A DNA stretch of 64,000 bases from Mycobacterium ostraviense (GTDB taxonomy: Bacteria > Actinomycetota > Actinomycetes > Mycobacteriales > Mycobacteriaceae), in the NCBI RefSeq assembly GCF_002705925.1, contig NZ_NKRE01000001.1, positions 2,137,860 to 2,201,859 of the forward strand, written 5' to 3'. Made by a program: the position numbers and the translations under genes. The notes beneath the pieces were generated by a model, which was not told the DNA's origin, ran no database searches, and saw nothing but the letters and a program-made list of their open reading frames with translations. This document shows, one piece after another, positions 18,542 through 27,237 of this stretch (positions are counted from its first letter, which is position 1; the number at the start of each line of letters is the position of its first letter).

Positions 18542-18726
18542 CACGCGGGACAGGCAACAGATTTTCTTCGGTTACGTTGTTATTCAACTGATTCGTGTAG
18601 ACATTGCACCGCGCCGCTACGCGCTCTAATCGCCGGTTTTCGGCACTCGTCATCATGGGCGGGAGCGCAATTGGCGTGGGAGCGGCAACACGTCTGCAGT
18701 TAGTCTTCTGTTGAGACACGCCCAGT

Positions 18727-18966
18727 TCAGTGCCGCTGCCTACTGCGCCTGCCTGTCAGGGGTGTGCCCTGGGTGTCGTCGCCCGCGGCGGTGAGGGCGA
18801 GCGCGATCATCACGTCTGCGTAGGTAACGAAGAGCCCGATCCAGTACGCCCACTTCATGGCCGGATCCGGCTGCGACACGAAGTACATGACCAGAAAAAT
18901 CGGCCCTACAATGCCGAACACGAACATCATCAGCTGGATGACGACGTACCGCCGCAAGGTTGCCAC
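18727..18966 (-). CDS. Small two-helix membrane protein
   Basis: A 79-residue protein with two hydrophobic segments, IQLMMFVFGIVGPIFLVMYF (~10-29) and WIGLFVTYADVMIALALTAA (~42-61), and an Arg-rich tail. The layout suggests an integral membrane protein with a basic cytosolic end. No family recognised; relatives occur in mycobacteria as unannotated membrane proteins. It is codirectional with the next genes but about 50 bases away from the nearest. Confidence 0.6.
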   Translation of the reverse strand: MATLRRYVVIQLMMFVFGIVGPIFLVMYFVSQPDPAMKWAYWIGLFVTYADVMIALALTAAGDDTQGTPLTGRRSRQRH

Positions 18967-19016
18967 TCTGCAATCTCCCCTCCGGCCGGGTGGCGGGTCG
19001 GCTTACCTTACCGCTC

Positions 19017-19947
19017 TTATCCGGGTGAGTGGTCGTGGTCTGGATCTTCGTGCGCCCGAGCGGCTTTCTCCCGGGCAGCGGTCGCGGCGGGCGAATGTTC
19101 GAGGTAGTCCATCGCCATTTGCGTCGACGCCTCGGTGCTCGGGTGATGGCTGGGCCGCATGTAGCGGAGCGGCACCGTCACGAGAATCCGCCACGGTCCC
19201 GGCAACTTGTACTCGCGGGCCCGCGCGCAGCCAATCCCGCCACCGCCACTTCGCGTCTATGGTCGGGTCGCTGGCCATCAGGTAACGGGCTCCGGCGATC
19301 CACCAAGACACGAACAACGGCGCCGTCATCAACATCGAGAATGCTCTGATCACGTAGTTCCCGCAGATGTTCTGGTAGATGTCGAACACCAACGAACGGT
19401 GCTCGATCTCCTCGGCCCCGTGCCAGCGCAGCAGGTCCAGCATGACGGGGTCGGTTCCGGCGTAGTCCAAACCTCGGTTTTGGATCACCCACTGGCCGAG
19501 CACCGCGGTGAAGTGTTCCAGCGCCGCCACGTCGGCCACCCGGCGGTAAAGCCACCAACGTTGTAACGGCTCGGGCCAGTTGGTGCGTTGGTTTCCCAGC
19601 TTGGCCAGCCACTTTTCCAGCCGCTGGGTGTAGGGCTTGGTGTCGATGCCTTGCTCGGCGAGGTGGTCGAGGACGACCTGGTGCGCCCAGGCATGCCAGG
19701 ACTCCTGCTGGATGAACGGCTTGATCGCGGCTTCGAGTTCGGAGTCGTCGACCAAGGGCGCCGCCTCGTCGACGACCCGGATGAACCACCGTTCGCCCGC
19801 CGGGAGCAACAAATGCAGCTCGTTGAGCATGTGTGTGCTGAACGGGTCGTCGGGAACCCAGTGCAACGGGGTGTGCGACCAGTCGAAGCGGACCTTGCGG
19901 CGGTGTGTCGGGTATCCGTCGTGCCGAATTTCCTCGACAGCAGTCAT
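19017..19947 (-). pseudogene. PF10118 metal-dependent hydrolase-like protein, frameshifted
   Basis: Residues from TAVEEIRHDGYPTHRRKVRF to RDWLRAG fit the PF10118 family (predicted metal-dependent hydrolase), with helix ligands in HMLNELHLLLPAGERWFIR, QQESWHAWAHQ and HGAEEIEHRSLVFDIY. The normal C-terminus (REYKLPGPWRILVTVPLRYM through HDHSPG) is in another frame. The switch lies at the GGGCCC run 19217-19222, where one extra base explains it. The start ATG 19947 overlaps the DUF998 stop (ATGA), so the two are coupled. A sequencing error in the GC run is as likely as real loss. Confidence 0.8.
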
Positions 19948-20444
19948 CAGGTGCCGCGCCAGGCGCTGTAGCCAACCCAGAGCAATAGACCCAGCAATAC
20001 CGCCGAGACCGCTACCGTCCGATACGTGCGCCGCCCCGGGACCGTCACCACGTCCCATGAGACGGCCAGCAACGGGCAGATCGCCAGCAGGACAGCACCG
20101 GCAGCGGCAGCCGCCAGGCGGGCGGTTGCGGTACCCAGTCGATCGGGCAGTGCGGCGACCGCCAGACCACAGCAGCCGGCCAGCCCCAGCACCACGCGGG
20201 GCAGCACGGCCAAGACACGGAGACCGCCGGCAGTGAGGATGAGGCAGCCGCCACTAACCACGAAACCAGCCGTCATAATCCATGCGCCCCGACCGCTGGC
20301 CGCCAGAATGCTCAGCGTCTCACTGACCGGGTCATAGGTCCGTGTGCGCTTCGAGGTGGCAACGGCAGCGCTGATCAGCAGGGCAAGCGGCGGTGCCACC
20401 GCCGACACAATCGCCCAGCACGGCACTGTCGACCGGGTCGACAT
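19947..20444 (-). CDS. DUF998 family membrane protein
   Basis: A 165-residue protein with about five to six hydrophobic helices. TYDPVSETLSILAASGRGAWIMTAGFVV is the typical DUF998 segment between helices 1 and 2. Function unknown. It overlaps the downstream PF10118 gene by four bases (ATGA), so coexpression is likely, and lies downstream of the DUF2784 gene in the same direction. Confidence 0.8.
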   Translation of the reverse strand: MSTRSTVPCWAIVSAVAPPLALLISAAVATSKRTRTYDPVSETLSILAASGRGAWIMTAGFVVSGGCLILTAGGLRVLAVLPRVVLGLAGCCGLAVAALPDRLGTATARLAAAAAGAVLLAICPLLAVSWDVVTVPGRRTYRTVAVSAVLLGLLLWVGYSAWRGT

Positions 20445-20518
20445 GGTGCGCGGTTACCCGGCTCGCTGGCGTGCAATCGGCGTGCGCGGATTTTTCTTGC
20501 CGAATCGTCAAGCCGCTG

Positions 20519-20929
20519 TTACCCGGTGATCTCGAACAGGCTGTGGGGCTGCGGCCTGTTCTTCGCATCGACCGTTCGGCGGCGCGCCTGCCACCCCAAC
20601 ACCAGGATCCACGAGACGGCGACGAGCGCGAAGACGGCTATCGCGACCGGGCCAGACCACCCGGACGGATACACCACTCCGGTGATGTAGTGCGCGATGA
20701 AACCGTCCGGTGGCAGCGGCGCCATCCCGGCATGTGCCCTACCCCATCGCTCAAGGCCCGTCAGCGGACAGTTGAGGTGCCCGGTGAAGCTCACCACCGA
20801 CCACGCCACCGCGAACGCGTGACAGGCAATCGTCCGACGCCATCGCAACGCGACAAACCCGCCGACCACCAGGTAGGCGATATAGGCGAAGTGGGCGGCA
20901 ACCACCACGACGACTACGGCGATGTACAT
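20519..20929 (-). CDS. DUF2784 family membrane protein
   Basis: A ~136-residue protein. It begins YIAVVVVVVAAHFAYIAYLV and has VGGFVALRW, the Cys-containing FTGHLNCPLTGLERW and a late hydrophobic helix, all typical of DUF2784 (the conserved C-P-L-T-x-x-E motif). ATG 20929 matches the family start; a GTG 21 bases upstream is in frame but its Shine-Dalgarno-like bases abut the codon. Function unknown. Confidence 0.82.
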   Translation of the reverse strand: MYIAVVVVVVAAHFAYIAYLVVGGFVALRWRRTIACHAFAVAWSVVSFTGHLNCPLTGLERWGRAHAGMAPLPPDGFIAHYITGVVYPSGWSGPVAIAVFALVAVSWILVLGWQARRRTVDAKNRPQPHSLFEITG

Positions 20930-21230
20930 GTCTGCGGTCAACGGGTGCACCTTCCGTTACCCATCCAAGGGCCGCTTACCACGGTAGATCGAATGCCCCC
21001 CGTTTTCATCGAGACGGCCAGCGGTACGGAGCCCTCGTCGAGCGACAGTCATCAATTCCGCGACTTAACACCTGCCCAACGGGGTAACCGGTGGGCGGAT
21101 GAGAAGCGCCCAGCGTCTCGATGGATGCCGCAGGCCGTTGTCCACGCAGTCATGTCCGCGGTGTCCGGCCGGCTACCGCAGCTGGTCGAACGGTTCGCCC
21201 CAACGAATAGCACTAGCAAAGGAGAATCCT

Positions 21231-22256
21231 GTGACTCACTCAAAGTCACCGTCGACGGTGGTCATCACCGGAGCCAGCGCCGGTGTCGGGCGCGCGGCCG
21301 CCCGCGAGTTCGGCAAACACGGTGCCCGAGTGGGGTTGCTGGCCCGCGGCCAAGCTGGGCTGGATGCGGCCGCTGCGGAGGTGGAGCAAGCCGGCGGGCA
21401 GGCGCTGACAATACCCACCGATGTCGCCAGCTACGACCAGGTCGATGCCGCGGCCAAGGAGGTGGAGAGCAGATTCGGCGCGATCGACGTATGGGTCAAT
21501 GTGGCGTTCACTTCGGTGTTCGCCCCGTTCGACGAGATCACGCCCGATGAATACCGCCGCGCCACCGAGGTGACCTATCTGGGCTTCGTCTGGGGCACGA
21601 TGGCGGCGTTGCAGCGCATGCGCCCCCGCGATCACGGCACGATCGTTCAGGTCGGGTCGGCCCTGAGCCACCGCTCGATACCCCTGCAGTCGGTCTACTG
21701 CGGGGCCAAACATGCGGTCAACGGGTTCACCGAGTCGCTGCGCACCGAGTTGCTGCATGACAACAGCAACGTCCACGTGACCGTCGTCCAGATGCCGGCG
21801 CTGAACACTCCGCAGTTCCCCTGGGTGCTGTCCCGGCTGCCGCGACAACCGCAACCGGTACCACCGATCTACCAACCGGAGGTCGCGGCGCGCGCGGTCT
21901 ACTATGCGGCGAAACACCCCAGGCACAAGGAATACTGGGTGGGCGCCAGCACCACCGCGACCCTGTTGGGCCAGCGGCTTTTTCCCGCCCTGCTCGACCG
22001 TTACCTGGCCCGCAACGGCTACTCGTCGCAGCAGACCGACCAACCCAACACTCGAGACGCCAATCTGTGGCAACCGGTGGACGACGGAGACGGCAAAGAT
22101 TTTGGCGCGCATGGAGATTTCGACAGTCGCTCGCACGCGGTCAGCGCCCAATGGTGGCTGCGCGAGAACGCCAAACCACTGGCGGTGGCGGCGGGCGCGG
22201 TACTGGCCGGCGTCGCCGGCGTCGCCGCTGCCTGGGGTTCCGCGACGGCATGGTAG
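21231..22256 (+). CDS. SDR oxidoreductase with C-terminal membrane tail
   Basis: A 341-residue short-chain dehydrogenase. The NAD(P) motif is TGASAGVGRAAAREF, the active-site Ser lies in IVQVGSALSHRS and the YxxxK motif is YCGAKHAV. After the SDR core (~255 residues) an extra ~85-residue tail includes the hydrophobic stretch PLAVAAGAVLAGVAGVAAAW, probably a membrane anchor. The GTG start has AAAGGAGAA at the right spacing. Note that the expected NNAG motif reads NVAF, a usual variant in this subgroup. Substrate unknown. It overlaps the DUF4396 gene. Confidence 0.88.
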   Translation: MTHSKSPSTVVITGASAGVGRAAAREFGKHGARVGLLARGQAGLDAAAAEVEQAGGQALTIPTDVASYDQVDAAAKEVESRFGAIDVWVNVAFTSVFAPFDEITPDEYRRATEVTYLGFVWGTMAALQRMRPRDHGTIVQVGSALSHRSIPLQSVYCGAKHAVNGFTESLRTELLHDNSNVHVTVVQMPALNTPQFPWVLSRLPRQPQPVPPIYQPEVAARAVYYAAKHPRHKEYWVGASTTATLLGQRLFPALLDRYLARNGYSSQQTDQPNTRDANLWQPVDDGDGKDFGAHGDFDSRSHAVSAQWWLRENAKPLAVAAGAVLAGVAGVAAAWGSATAW

Positions 22257-22474
22257 CGGCGGCCAAGGCTGACGTCTTGTCGCTGACCGCATTTGAGGTG
22301 GGACTGTTCGGCTGGACGGCCGTGATGTCGTTCGTGCTGTTTCCGGCTTCGCCGCTACACCCCGACACCGCCGCGTACTGGTTTCTGATGCAGATCGGCA
22401 TGATCATCGGGTTCGCGACGGCGTGGCCGGCGAACGTCTGGCTGATTAGCCGCGGAATCAAGGAAGCTATGTAG
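22250..22474 (+). CDS. DUF4396 small membrane protein
   Basis: A 74-residue protein: VEVGLFGWTAVMSFVLFPAS-like first helix, then HPDTAAYWFLMQIGMIIGF and TAWPANVWLISRGIKEAM, matching the DUF4396 core (the MQ..M..GF.TA.P.N..L...G.KE.M pattern). Two to three helices. Its ATG lies inside the SDR stop region (ATGGTAG), indicating coupled translation. Function not established. Confidence 0.78.
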   Translation: MVAAAKADVLSLTAFEVGLFGWTAVMSFVLFPASPLHPDTAAYWFLMQIGMIIGFATAWPANVWLISRGIKEAM

Positions 22475-22509
22475 CGGCTGCGCGTTGCCACCACCGAAAA
22501 AGAGTTTCC

Positions 22510-23784
22510 GTGACCCTTGTCCTGGCGTTCGGCGTGGTGCTCCTCATCAGCGTGTCGCTGTCCGGGGTGGCTGCCCGGACGGTGCTGTCGGGTGCGCTGA
22601 TGTTCCTCGTCGCCGGCGCCGTACTCGGGCCGGGGATCCTCGCCTGGGACAAGATCGGCCCGAACGACCCGCTCGTCGCCACGCTTGCCGACGTCGCGCT
22701 GTTCACCGTCTTGTTTACCGACGGTCAGCGAGCCAATCTTCAAGAGCTGCGCGAAAATTGGTCGTTGTCGGGACGCGCGCTGGGGATGGGCATGCCCTTG
22801 ACGATGGTCGGGATCGCGGTGCCGGTCCATTTCCTTACCGGCCTGACCTGGCCGACCGCATTCTTGGTCGGGGCCATCTTGTCCCCCACCGATCCCGTCT
22901 TCGCAGCGGCTATCGTCGGGCGCTCCGACATCCCGCAACGGTTGCGCCGGCTGCTCAATGTGGAATCCGGTTTGAACGACGGCTTGGCTCTGCCCTTCGT
23001 GATGATCTTCCTGGCCACCGCCCGGGGCGCCGGGTCCGAACTGGTGAAGGTCGGCGTAGAACTGGTGCTCGGGCTGGCACTCGGCGTCGGCGTGGCCGCC
23101 GGCGCGGCATTGGCGTGGCGGGCGAAGATACTCACCGCAGAACCGCACCTGCAGCCTCTGGGCCCCATTGCGATCGCCGTGGTGGTGTATGCCGGCTGCC
23201 ACCTCACGCACGCCAACCCCTACCTGGCCGCCTTTGCCGCCGGTTCGACGCTGGCCACCCTCGATCACGTCGCAGCAGCGGAGTTTCAACGCTTCGGCGA
23301 TCTGCTGTCGCAGGTCACCAAGTTCGCCGCGCTGATTGTCTTCGGCGCGTTGCTCACCCCGGAACGATTGTCGGGATTTACCTGGCGCGCCTGGCTTTTG
23401 GCCGTGGTTATTATCGCGATGATCCGGCCGGCCGCGATGTTGCTGTCCCTTCTGCGGACACGCCTTACCCGACAAGAGCGTCTGACCGCGGCGTGGTTCG
23501 GGCCGAAAGGTTTCGCTTCCGTGGTCTACGGGCTGCTGGCGCTACAGACGGGGATAACCAACAGGGAGCTGGTTTTCGATATCGTCGCAGTCACCATTGG
23601 CCTGTCGATCGCGCTGCGCTCGTTCACCGACGCGCCGATAGCCAAGATGTTGCGCGTCGAACCACCGACGACTTACCGGGCTGCCGCCAGCAGGACCCAG
23701 CCGACGAAAGGTCGCCAGCGATCGCACGCTGAAACCAAGCGGTTGGCTCCTTCGCAGCCTGGGCTCCCCGGAAACCGATATTAG
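22510..23784 (+). CDS. CPA1-type cation:proton antiporter
   Basis: A 424-residue polytopic protein with about 11-12 helices. Signature segments of Na+/H+ exchangers are present: LSPTDPVFAAAIVGRSDIPQ and LNVESGLNDGLALPFVMIF, the latter carrying the ion-binding Asp in the ND motif. Function: exchange of Na+ or K+ for H+ across the membrane. It ends with a ~45-residue hydrophilic tail. GTG start with a weak purine stretch upstream. It follows DUF4396 by 35 bases and may be in the same operon. Confidence 0.88.
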   Translation: MTLVLAFGVVLLISVSLSGVAARTVLSGALMFLVAGAVLGPGILAWDKIGPNDPLVATLADVALFTVLFTDGQRANLQELRENWSLSGRALGMGMPLTMVGIAVPVHFLTGLTWPTAFLVGAILSPTDPVFAAAIVGRSDIPQRLRRLLNVESGLNDGLALPFVMIFLATARGAGSELVKVGVELVLGLALGVGVAAGAALAWRAKILTAEPHLQPLGPIAIAVVVYAGCHLTHANPYLAAFAAGSTLATLDHVAAAEFQRFGDLLSQVTKFAALIVFGALLTPERLSGFTWRAWLLAVVIIAMIRPAAMLLSLLRTRLTRQERLTAAWFGPKGFASVVYGLLALQTGITNRELVFDIVAVTIGLSIALRSFTDAPIAKMLRVEPPTTYRAAASRTQPTKGRQRSHAETKRLAPSQPGLPGNRY

Positions 23785-23841
23785 GCAAAAAGTTAAGATT
23801 ATTATCTAAACCACGTCGCTGGCTGTGAGGAGGCGATTCCA

Positions 23842-24081
23842 GTGGTCGCCCTGAAGATGTTGATAGCAGGCGCATTCGGGGCAGCCGCGGTGGTGGCGGG
23901 CGATCCGATGGCACAGGCCGACCCGCTGACCCCCGGCCAGACGCAGTACGTCAGCGATGGTGAGGACGACCGGCCTTGCCCGGACGGCAGCTGCCAGCGG
24001 CCGCGCCAAGCGACCAAGCCACCTCGCGGTGTCATGGGGCGCGTAAGGGGTGTCTGCGTTCCCCGGCGCGTTCGCCCATAG
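23842..24081 (+). CDS. Small secreted protein
   Basis: A 79-residue protein. A short signal peptide (VALKMLIAGAFGAAAVVAGD) ends at a likely AQA-D cleavage site near residue 26. The mature part is hydrophilic with DGEDDRPCPDGSCQRP (two Cys four residues apart) and a basic C-terminus. The GTG start has GAGGAGG upstream. No family recognised. The last 20 residues are Arg/Pro-rich and may be a non-conserved extension. Confidence 0.6.
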   Translation: MVALKMLIAGAFGAAAVVAGDPMAQADPLTPGQTQYVSDGEDDRPCPDGSCQRPRQATKPPRGVMGRVRGVCVPRRVRP

Positions 24082-24183
24082 CGTGCTGAACTGCCAAGCG
24101 CGAAATACCCGTCGCTGCAATCGGTTTCGCATCCCAGCCGGTGGTGTGTCGATGGCCGGGCATGGCTGCTAACGTTGCCGGCT

Positions 24184-24987
24184 ATGGGTGCCTTGGATGG
24201 ACGCGTGGCGTTAATCACCGGCGGGGCTCGGGGGCAGGGGCGTGCACATGCCCTGGCCTTGGCGGACGCAGGGGCGGACATTGTCGTCGGCGATGTGCCC
24301 GCGCCGATGGCGAATCTGAGCTACCCGCTCGGTACCGAGGAGGAGCTACGCGACACGGCCAAACTCGTGGAAGAGCTGGGCCGGCGCTGCCTGCCAATAA
24401 TTCTCGACGTCCGCGACCCGGCCCAGGTCAGCGCTGCGGTGGAGCAGACGCTCGCCGACCTGGGCAGCCTCGACATCGTGGTGGCCAATGCCGGCATCGT
24501 CAGCACCGGGCCGCTGGAGGAAGTCAGCGATCAGGTGTGGCAGCAGCTGGTAGACACCAACTTGACCGGCACCTTTCATACCCTCCGGGCGGCCATACCG
24601 GTGATGCGCCGCCAGCGCTACGGCCGGATCGTGGTGACATCGTCGATGGGCGGGCGAATGGGTATCCCCGAACTCGCCGCGTACAACGCCACCAAGTGGG
24701 GTGTCATCGGATTGGCGAAGTCGCTTGCCCTAGAGGTTGCCAAGGAAGGCATCACGGTCAACGTCGTCTGCCCGACCACCACCCAGACCCAGATGGTGCA
24801 GCCGACGGGAAGTGACGACGTTCCCGACGATCTGGTGCGCCGCATGATGAAAGCCAACCCGATCCCGCTACCGTGGCTGCAGCCCGAGGATGTCAGTCGT
24901 GGAGTGGTCTACCTGGTCACCGACCCCGGGGTCATCACCGGCAGCGTCTTGGAGATCGGCCTCGGCGGCAGCGCCCGCATCCACTGA
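24184..24987 (+). CDS. Mycofactocin-coupled SDR family oxidoreductase
   Basis: A 267-residue SDR. The NAD motif is TGGARGQGRAHALALADAGAD; NNAG is replaced by VANAGIV; the active site is TSSMGGRMG with YNATK. The insert LGTEEELRDTAKLVEELGRR after strand 2 is typical of the mycofactocin-dependent subgroup, in which NAD stays tightly bound and electrons pass to mycofactocin. Substrate unknown. ATG 24184 is favoured over an ATG nine bases upstream. No mycofactocin genes lie nearby. Confidence 0.85.
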   Translation: MGALDGRVALITGGARGQGRAHALALADAGADIVVGDVPAPMANLSYPLGTEEELRDTAKLVEELGRRCLPIILDVRDPAQVSAAVEQTLADLGSLDIVVANAGIVSTGPLEEVSDQVWQQLVDTNLTGTFHTLRAAIPVMRRQRYGRIVVTSSMGGRMGIPELAAYNATKWGVIGLAKSLALEVAKEGITVNVVCPTTTQTQMVQPTGSDDVPDDLVRRMMKANPIPLPWLQPEDVSRGVVYLVTDPGVITGSVLEIGLGGSARIH

Positions 24988-25022
24988 CGTGGCCTGACGA
25001 TCGGCCGCTGTGGAATCCGATC

Positions 25023-26144
25023 TCAAAGTGACCGTGCGATCCGCCCGGTAGCCGACAGTCCGTAGAGTGCGGCGCGTTTGGAGACCAGACCGGACACCGG
25101 AGCCAGCACTACGTGGCGCAGGCCCGCGTCGCCGAAAGCCCGAAGTTTGGTCACCACTTGGTCGGGGGTTCCCCACAACAGTGGCCCCTCGGCGACCAGG
25201 CTGTCCGGCACCGCCGCGATGGCGTCGTCCATCGTCGTGCGGTCGTAATGGTCGGGAACGAAATCGACCAGTGGGTTGAAGTGTTCGCCGAATGGGTGCA
25301 CCACCCCGGCTTGCCGCCACAGATCGGCGGGGGTCATGAGCCCCAGCGCCCGGATGACCTTCGTCTTGAGCATGGCTCGCGCCTCGTGCTCGGTGGCTGC
25401 AATCACCATGAAGCGGCGCAGCGCGGGGGTGATGACGGCAGGGTTCCGCCCCGCGTCAGTGGCTGCGGCTCGTACCTTCGCCAGCTTGTCCGCGTACTCG
25501 CGTGGCGCGACGACCGTCGTGGGATACCACCCGTCGCCGTAGCGTCCGGTCAAGGCCAGCATGCGCGGACCGTGTCCGGCGACCCAGATCTCCGGCACCC
25601 TGTCTGGTGCGGGTTTGAGGTCCATCGTCGCCCGCTGTAGGCGAAAGTGCTTGCCGGAGAAGGTGATCGGGCCTTGCGTCGAAAGGCACAGCCGGATGAT
25701 CTGCAGGGCCTCTTCCAGGCGAGCGACTGGGTGGGACGAGTCGAGCCCGTAGGGGTCGAGGTTCATCCGTTCGCCGGCCCCGATACCGAGGATGGGCGCG
25801 CGTTTGGTGACATGCGACAGCGTCATCATGGCCTGGGCGAGCAGCACGGGGTGGCGCCGAATCGGCTCGGTCACTCCGACACCGAGTCGCATGCGTCCTA
25901 CGCGCGACGCGAAGTAGCCGAAAAGTACTTGGTAGTCGAAGAATTCGTGCGGTGTGGGCCGTCGTGCGGCGAGCCACGTCAGGTCCTTATCCCAGATGAC
26001 GTTGGGAAAAATGTTCTGGAAGTGGTCGATGAGCATCACCGAGTCCAGCCGCATGGCCCGGGCTCCGAGGAGGAAGGCCCGGGTGGCGGTCAGCGGCGGT
26101 TGGGTTCCGAGCTGCAGCCCGACCGAAATTCGCGAACCGTTCAC
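25023..26144 (-). CDS. LLM-class F420-dependent oxidoreductase
   Basis: A 373-residue luciferase-like TIM barrel protein. Typical segments are ILGIGAGERMNLDPYGLD, VARLEEALQIIRLCLSTQGP and PEIWVAGHGPRMLALTGRYGDGWYP. This pattern resembles the phthiodiolone ketoreductase group (Mtb Rv2951c), so a lipid ketone substrate is possible but unproven. The GTG start at 26144 has GGTGAGG upstream. It is divergent from the small membrane gene at 26564; the region between carries two DosR-like boxes. Confidence 0.85.
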   Translation of the reverse strand: MNGSRISVGLQLGTQPPLTATRAFLLGARAMRLDSVMLIDHFQNIFPNVIWDKDLTWLAARRPTPHEFFDYQVLFGYFASRVGRMRLGVGVTEPIRRHPVLLAQAMMTLSHVTKRAPILGIGAGERMNLDPYGLDSSHPVARLEEALQIIRLCLSTQGPITFSGKHFRLQRATMDLKPAPDRVPEIWVAGHGPRMLALTGRYGDGWYPTTVVAPREYADKLAKVRAAATDAGRNPAVITPALRRFMVIAATEHEARAMLKTKVIRALGLMTPADLWRQAGVVHPFGEHFNPLVDFVPDHYDRTTMDDAIAAVPDSLVAEGPLLWGTPDQVVTKLRAFGDAGLRHVVLAPVSGLVSKRAALYGLSATGRIARSL

Positions 26145-26311
26145 GACGACCTCACCCCGTTGTCCCGCGAATGCCCCAGGGTCGCCACCGCGTGGCCCGC
26201 GCACAATCGCCAGGGCCGAGTTGCGACGCTGCGGATACCCTCGTCGCTGTCGCCATGGCCTATCTCCTTCATACCGTTCGCAAGTCAAGTCACGCCTGCA
26301 CTTACCGGCTA

Positions 26312-26325
26312 GTGCCGAAAGTCCT
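26312..26325 (-). promoter_or_regulatory. Partial DosR-like box
   Basis: On the minus strand the site reads AGGACTTTCGGCAC, two mismatches from the GGGAC-N4-G[T/C]CCC pattern. It is about 170 bases upstream of the LLM start, far for direct activation. Confidence 0.4.
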
Positions 26326-26438
26326 TGGAGAGGGACCATGCGGATGCTGGCTCGGCGGGCCGGCACAACCGGCCGCACACCGCCACGCCACTGCGCCGTC
26401 CTATGCCACGTAGTGATGACCTGGATCCCTGCCCGCCA

Positions 26439-26452
26439 GGGACTTCGGTCCC
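26439..26452 (+). promoter_or_regulatory. Perfect DosR-type box
   Basis: GGGAC-TTCG-GTCCC, fully symmetric in both half-sites, with A before and TAG after. It lies about 110 bases upstream of the small membrane gene at 26564. DosR binding is inferred from the consensus. Confidence 0.7.
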
Positions 26453-26563
26453 TAGCGATCGGTACCGGGTCAGCAAAGACTGAGTTTGCAGCGTCCGCGC
26501 CGCCGACTGGGGTTATAGCAGCCTGCCTTCGGCTCGGGCTTGCGGTAGTGAAAGGGGAACACC

Positions 26564-26874
26564 ATGAATCGCGAGGTGTGCAAGTTCTTCTCCGGATCGT
26601 TCGCCGCGCTCGCATACGCCCATGCCGCGTATGCCGCGGCTACTCTGGTGGCATCGTCGATGAGCCGGTCTTCCTCGGCAGAAGGTGGGGCGTCGGACAC
26701 ATGTGGGCTGAGGCCGCCGTCTATGCAGCCGTCAGTCTGGCACTGGGGTACGCCGGCTGGATTTCCAAAACCCAAACACCCCAACATGAATCGACAATGC
26801 TCGACACCATCGAGCACAGCGGGCAGCAGGCTCTCGGTTCAGCTGACCAACAGTCTCAACTCGTGAAACATTGA
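26564..26874 (+). pseudogene. Small membrane protein, frameshifted
   Basis: An ATG with AAAGGGGAA upstream opens a frame starting MNREVCKFFSGSFAALAYAH. After ~27 residues the sense passes to another frame, which continues GGIVDEPVFLGRRWGVGHMW, then EAAVYAAVSLALGYAGW, and ends SQLVKH at 26874. Combining them gives a ~103-residue protein with two hydrophobic segments; the break is near 26643 (ACTCTGGTGG) and one missing base explains it. The first frame alone would give a Ser/Pro-rich tail with no sense. Function unknown; the perfect DosR-type box upstream suggests hypoxic induction. Three bases separate it from the DUF523-like gene. Confidence 0.65.
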
Positions 26875-26877
26875 CTC

Positions 26878-27225
26878 ATGTCGAAATCTCGCGAGTCGGC
26901 CCGGCTGCTGCTCGACCAGCTGGCAGACGAACGTAGCCGCGTTGTTCTGGTATCGCACTGCCTGCTGAACGAGAACACCCGTTATGCCGGCGGCGCTACC
27001 CGCCCCGGGGCGGTGGCGGAGGTGGTCAACGAACTGCTCACCGCACGCGCCGGCATCCACCAGCTGCCCTGCCCCGAGCAGCTGGCGTGGGGTGGTGTAC
27101 TCAAACGCCACAGCCTGCGGCTCTACCACTCCAAGGGCGGACCGCTGTATGCGGTGCGCGGTGCGTTGCTGGGCGTATTCATCTTGTGGACGAAGATGGC
27201 GGAGGCCGCAACCAAGGATCATTAG
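26878..27225 (+). CDS. DUF523/TudS-like protein, truncated
   Basis: A 115-residue protein: VVLVSHCLLNENTRYAGGAT and LPCPEQLAWGGVLKRHSLRL resemble the first half of DUF523-related proteins (relatives include the [4Fe-4S] thiouracil desulfurase TudS). Both first cluster cysteines, in SHC and CPE, are present. The C-terminal half with the third Cys (SPxCG) is missing: the protein stops after a hydrophobic segment and KDH. It may be a natural short form or a broken gene; the following 400 bases hold no recognisable continuation. It is almost adjacent to the preceding small membrane gene. Confidence 0.6.
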   Translation: MSKSRESARLLLDQLADERSRVVLVSHCLLNENTRYAGGATRPGAVAEVVNELLTARAGIHQLPCPEQLAWGGVLKRHSLRLYHSKGGPLYAVRGALLGVFILWTKMAEAATKDH

Positions 27226-27237
27226 GACTTTCGCCCG
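27224..27237 (+). promoter_or_regulatory. Partial DosR-like box
   Basis: AGGAC-TTTC-GCCCG overlaps the stop of the DUF523-like gene. A second weak match, AGGGCCGGAAAGTTC, lies about 35 bases downstream in reverse orientation. No intact gene stands in position to use them. Confidence 0.35.

Larger units (their letters stand above)
26145..26563. other. Divergent intergenic region with DosR-like boxes
   Basis: A 419-base region between the LLM gene and the small membrane gene. No protein-coding signal is convincing. It holds a partial DosR-like box (26312-26325) and a perfect one (26439-26452), consistent with a divergent, hypoxia-controlled promoter region. Confidence 0.55.

Noticed and set aside
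22141..23475. Minus-strand open frame opposite the antiporter
   Set aside because: Composition is Gly/Arg/His/Gln-rich, typical of antisense frames; the plus strand encodes a clear CPA1 transporter.
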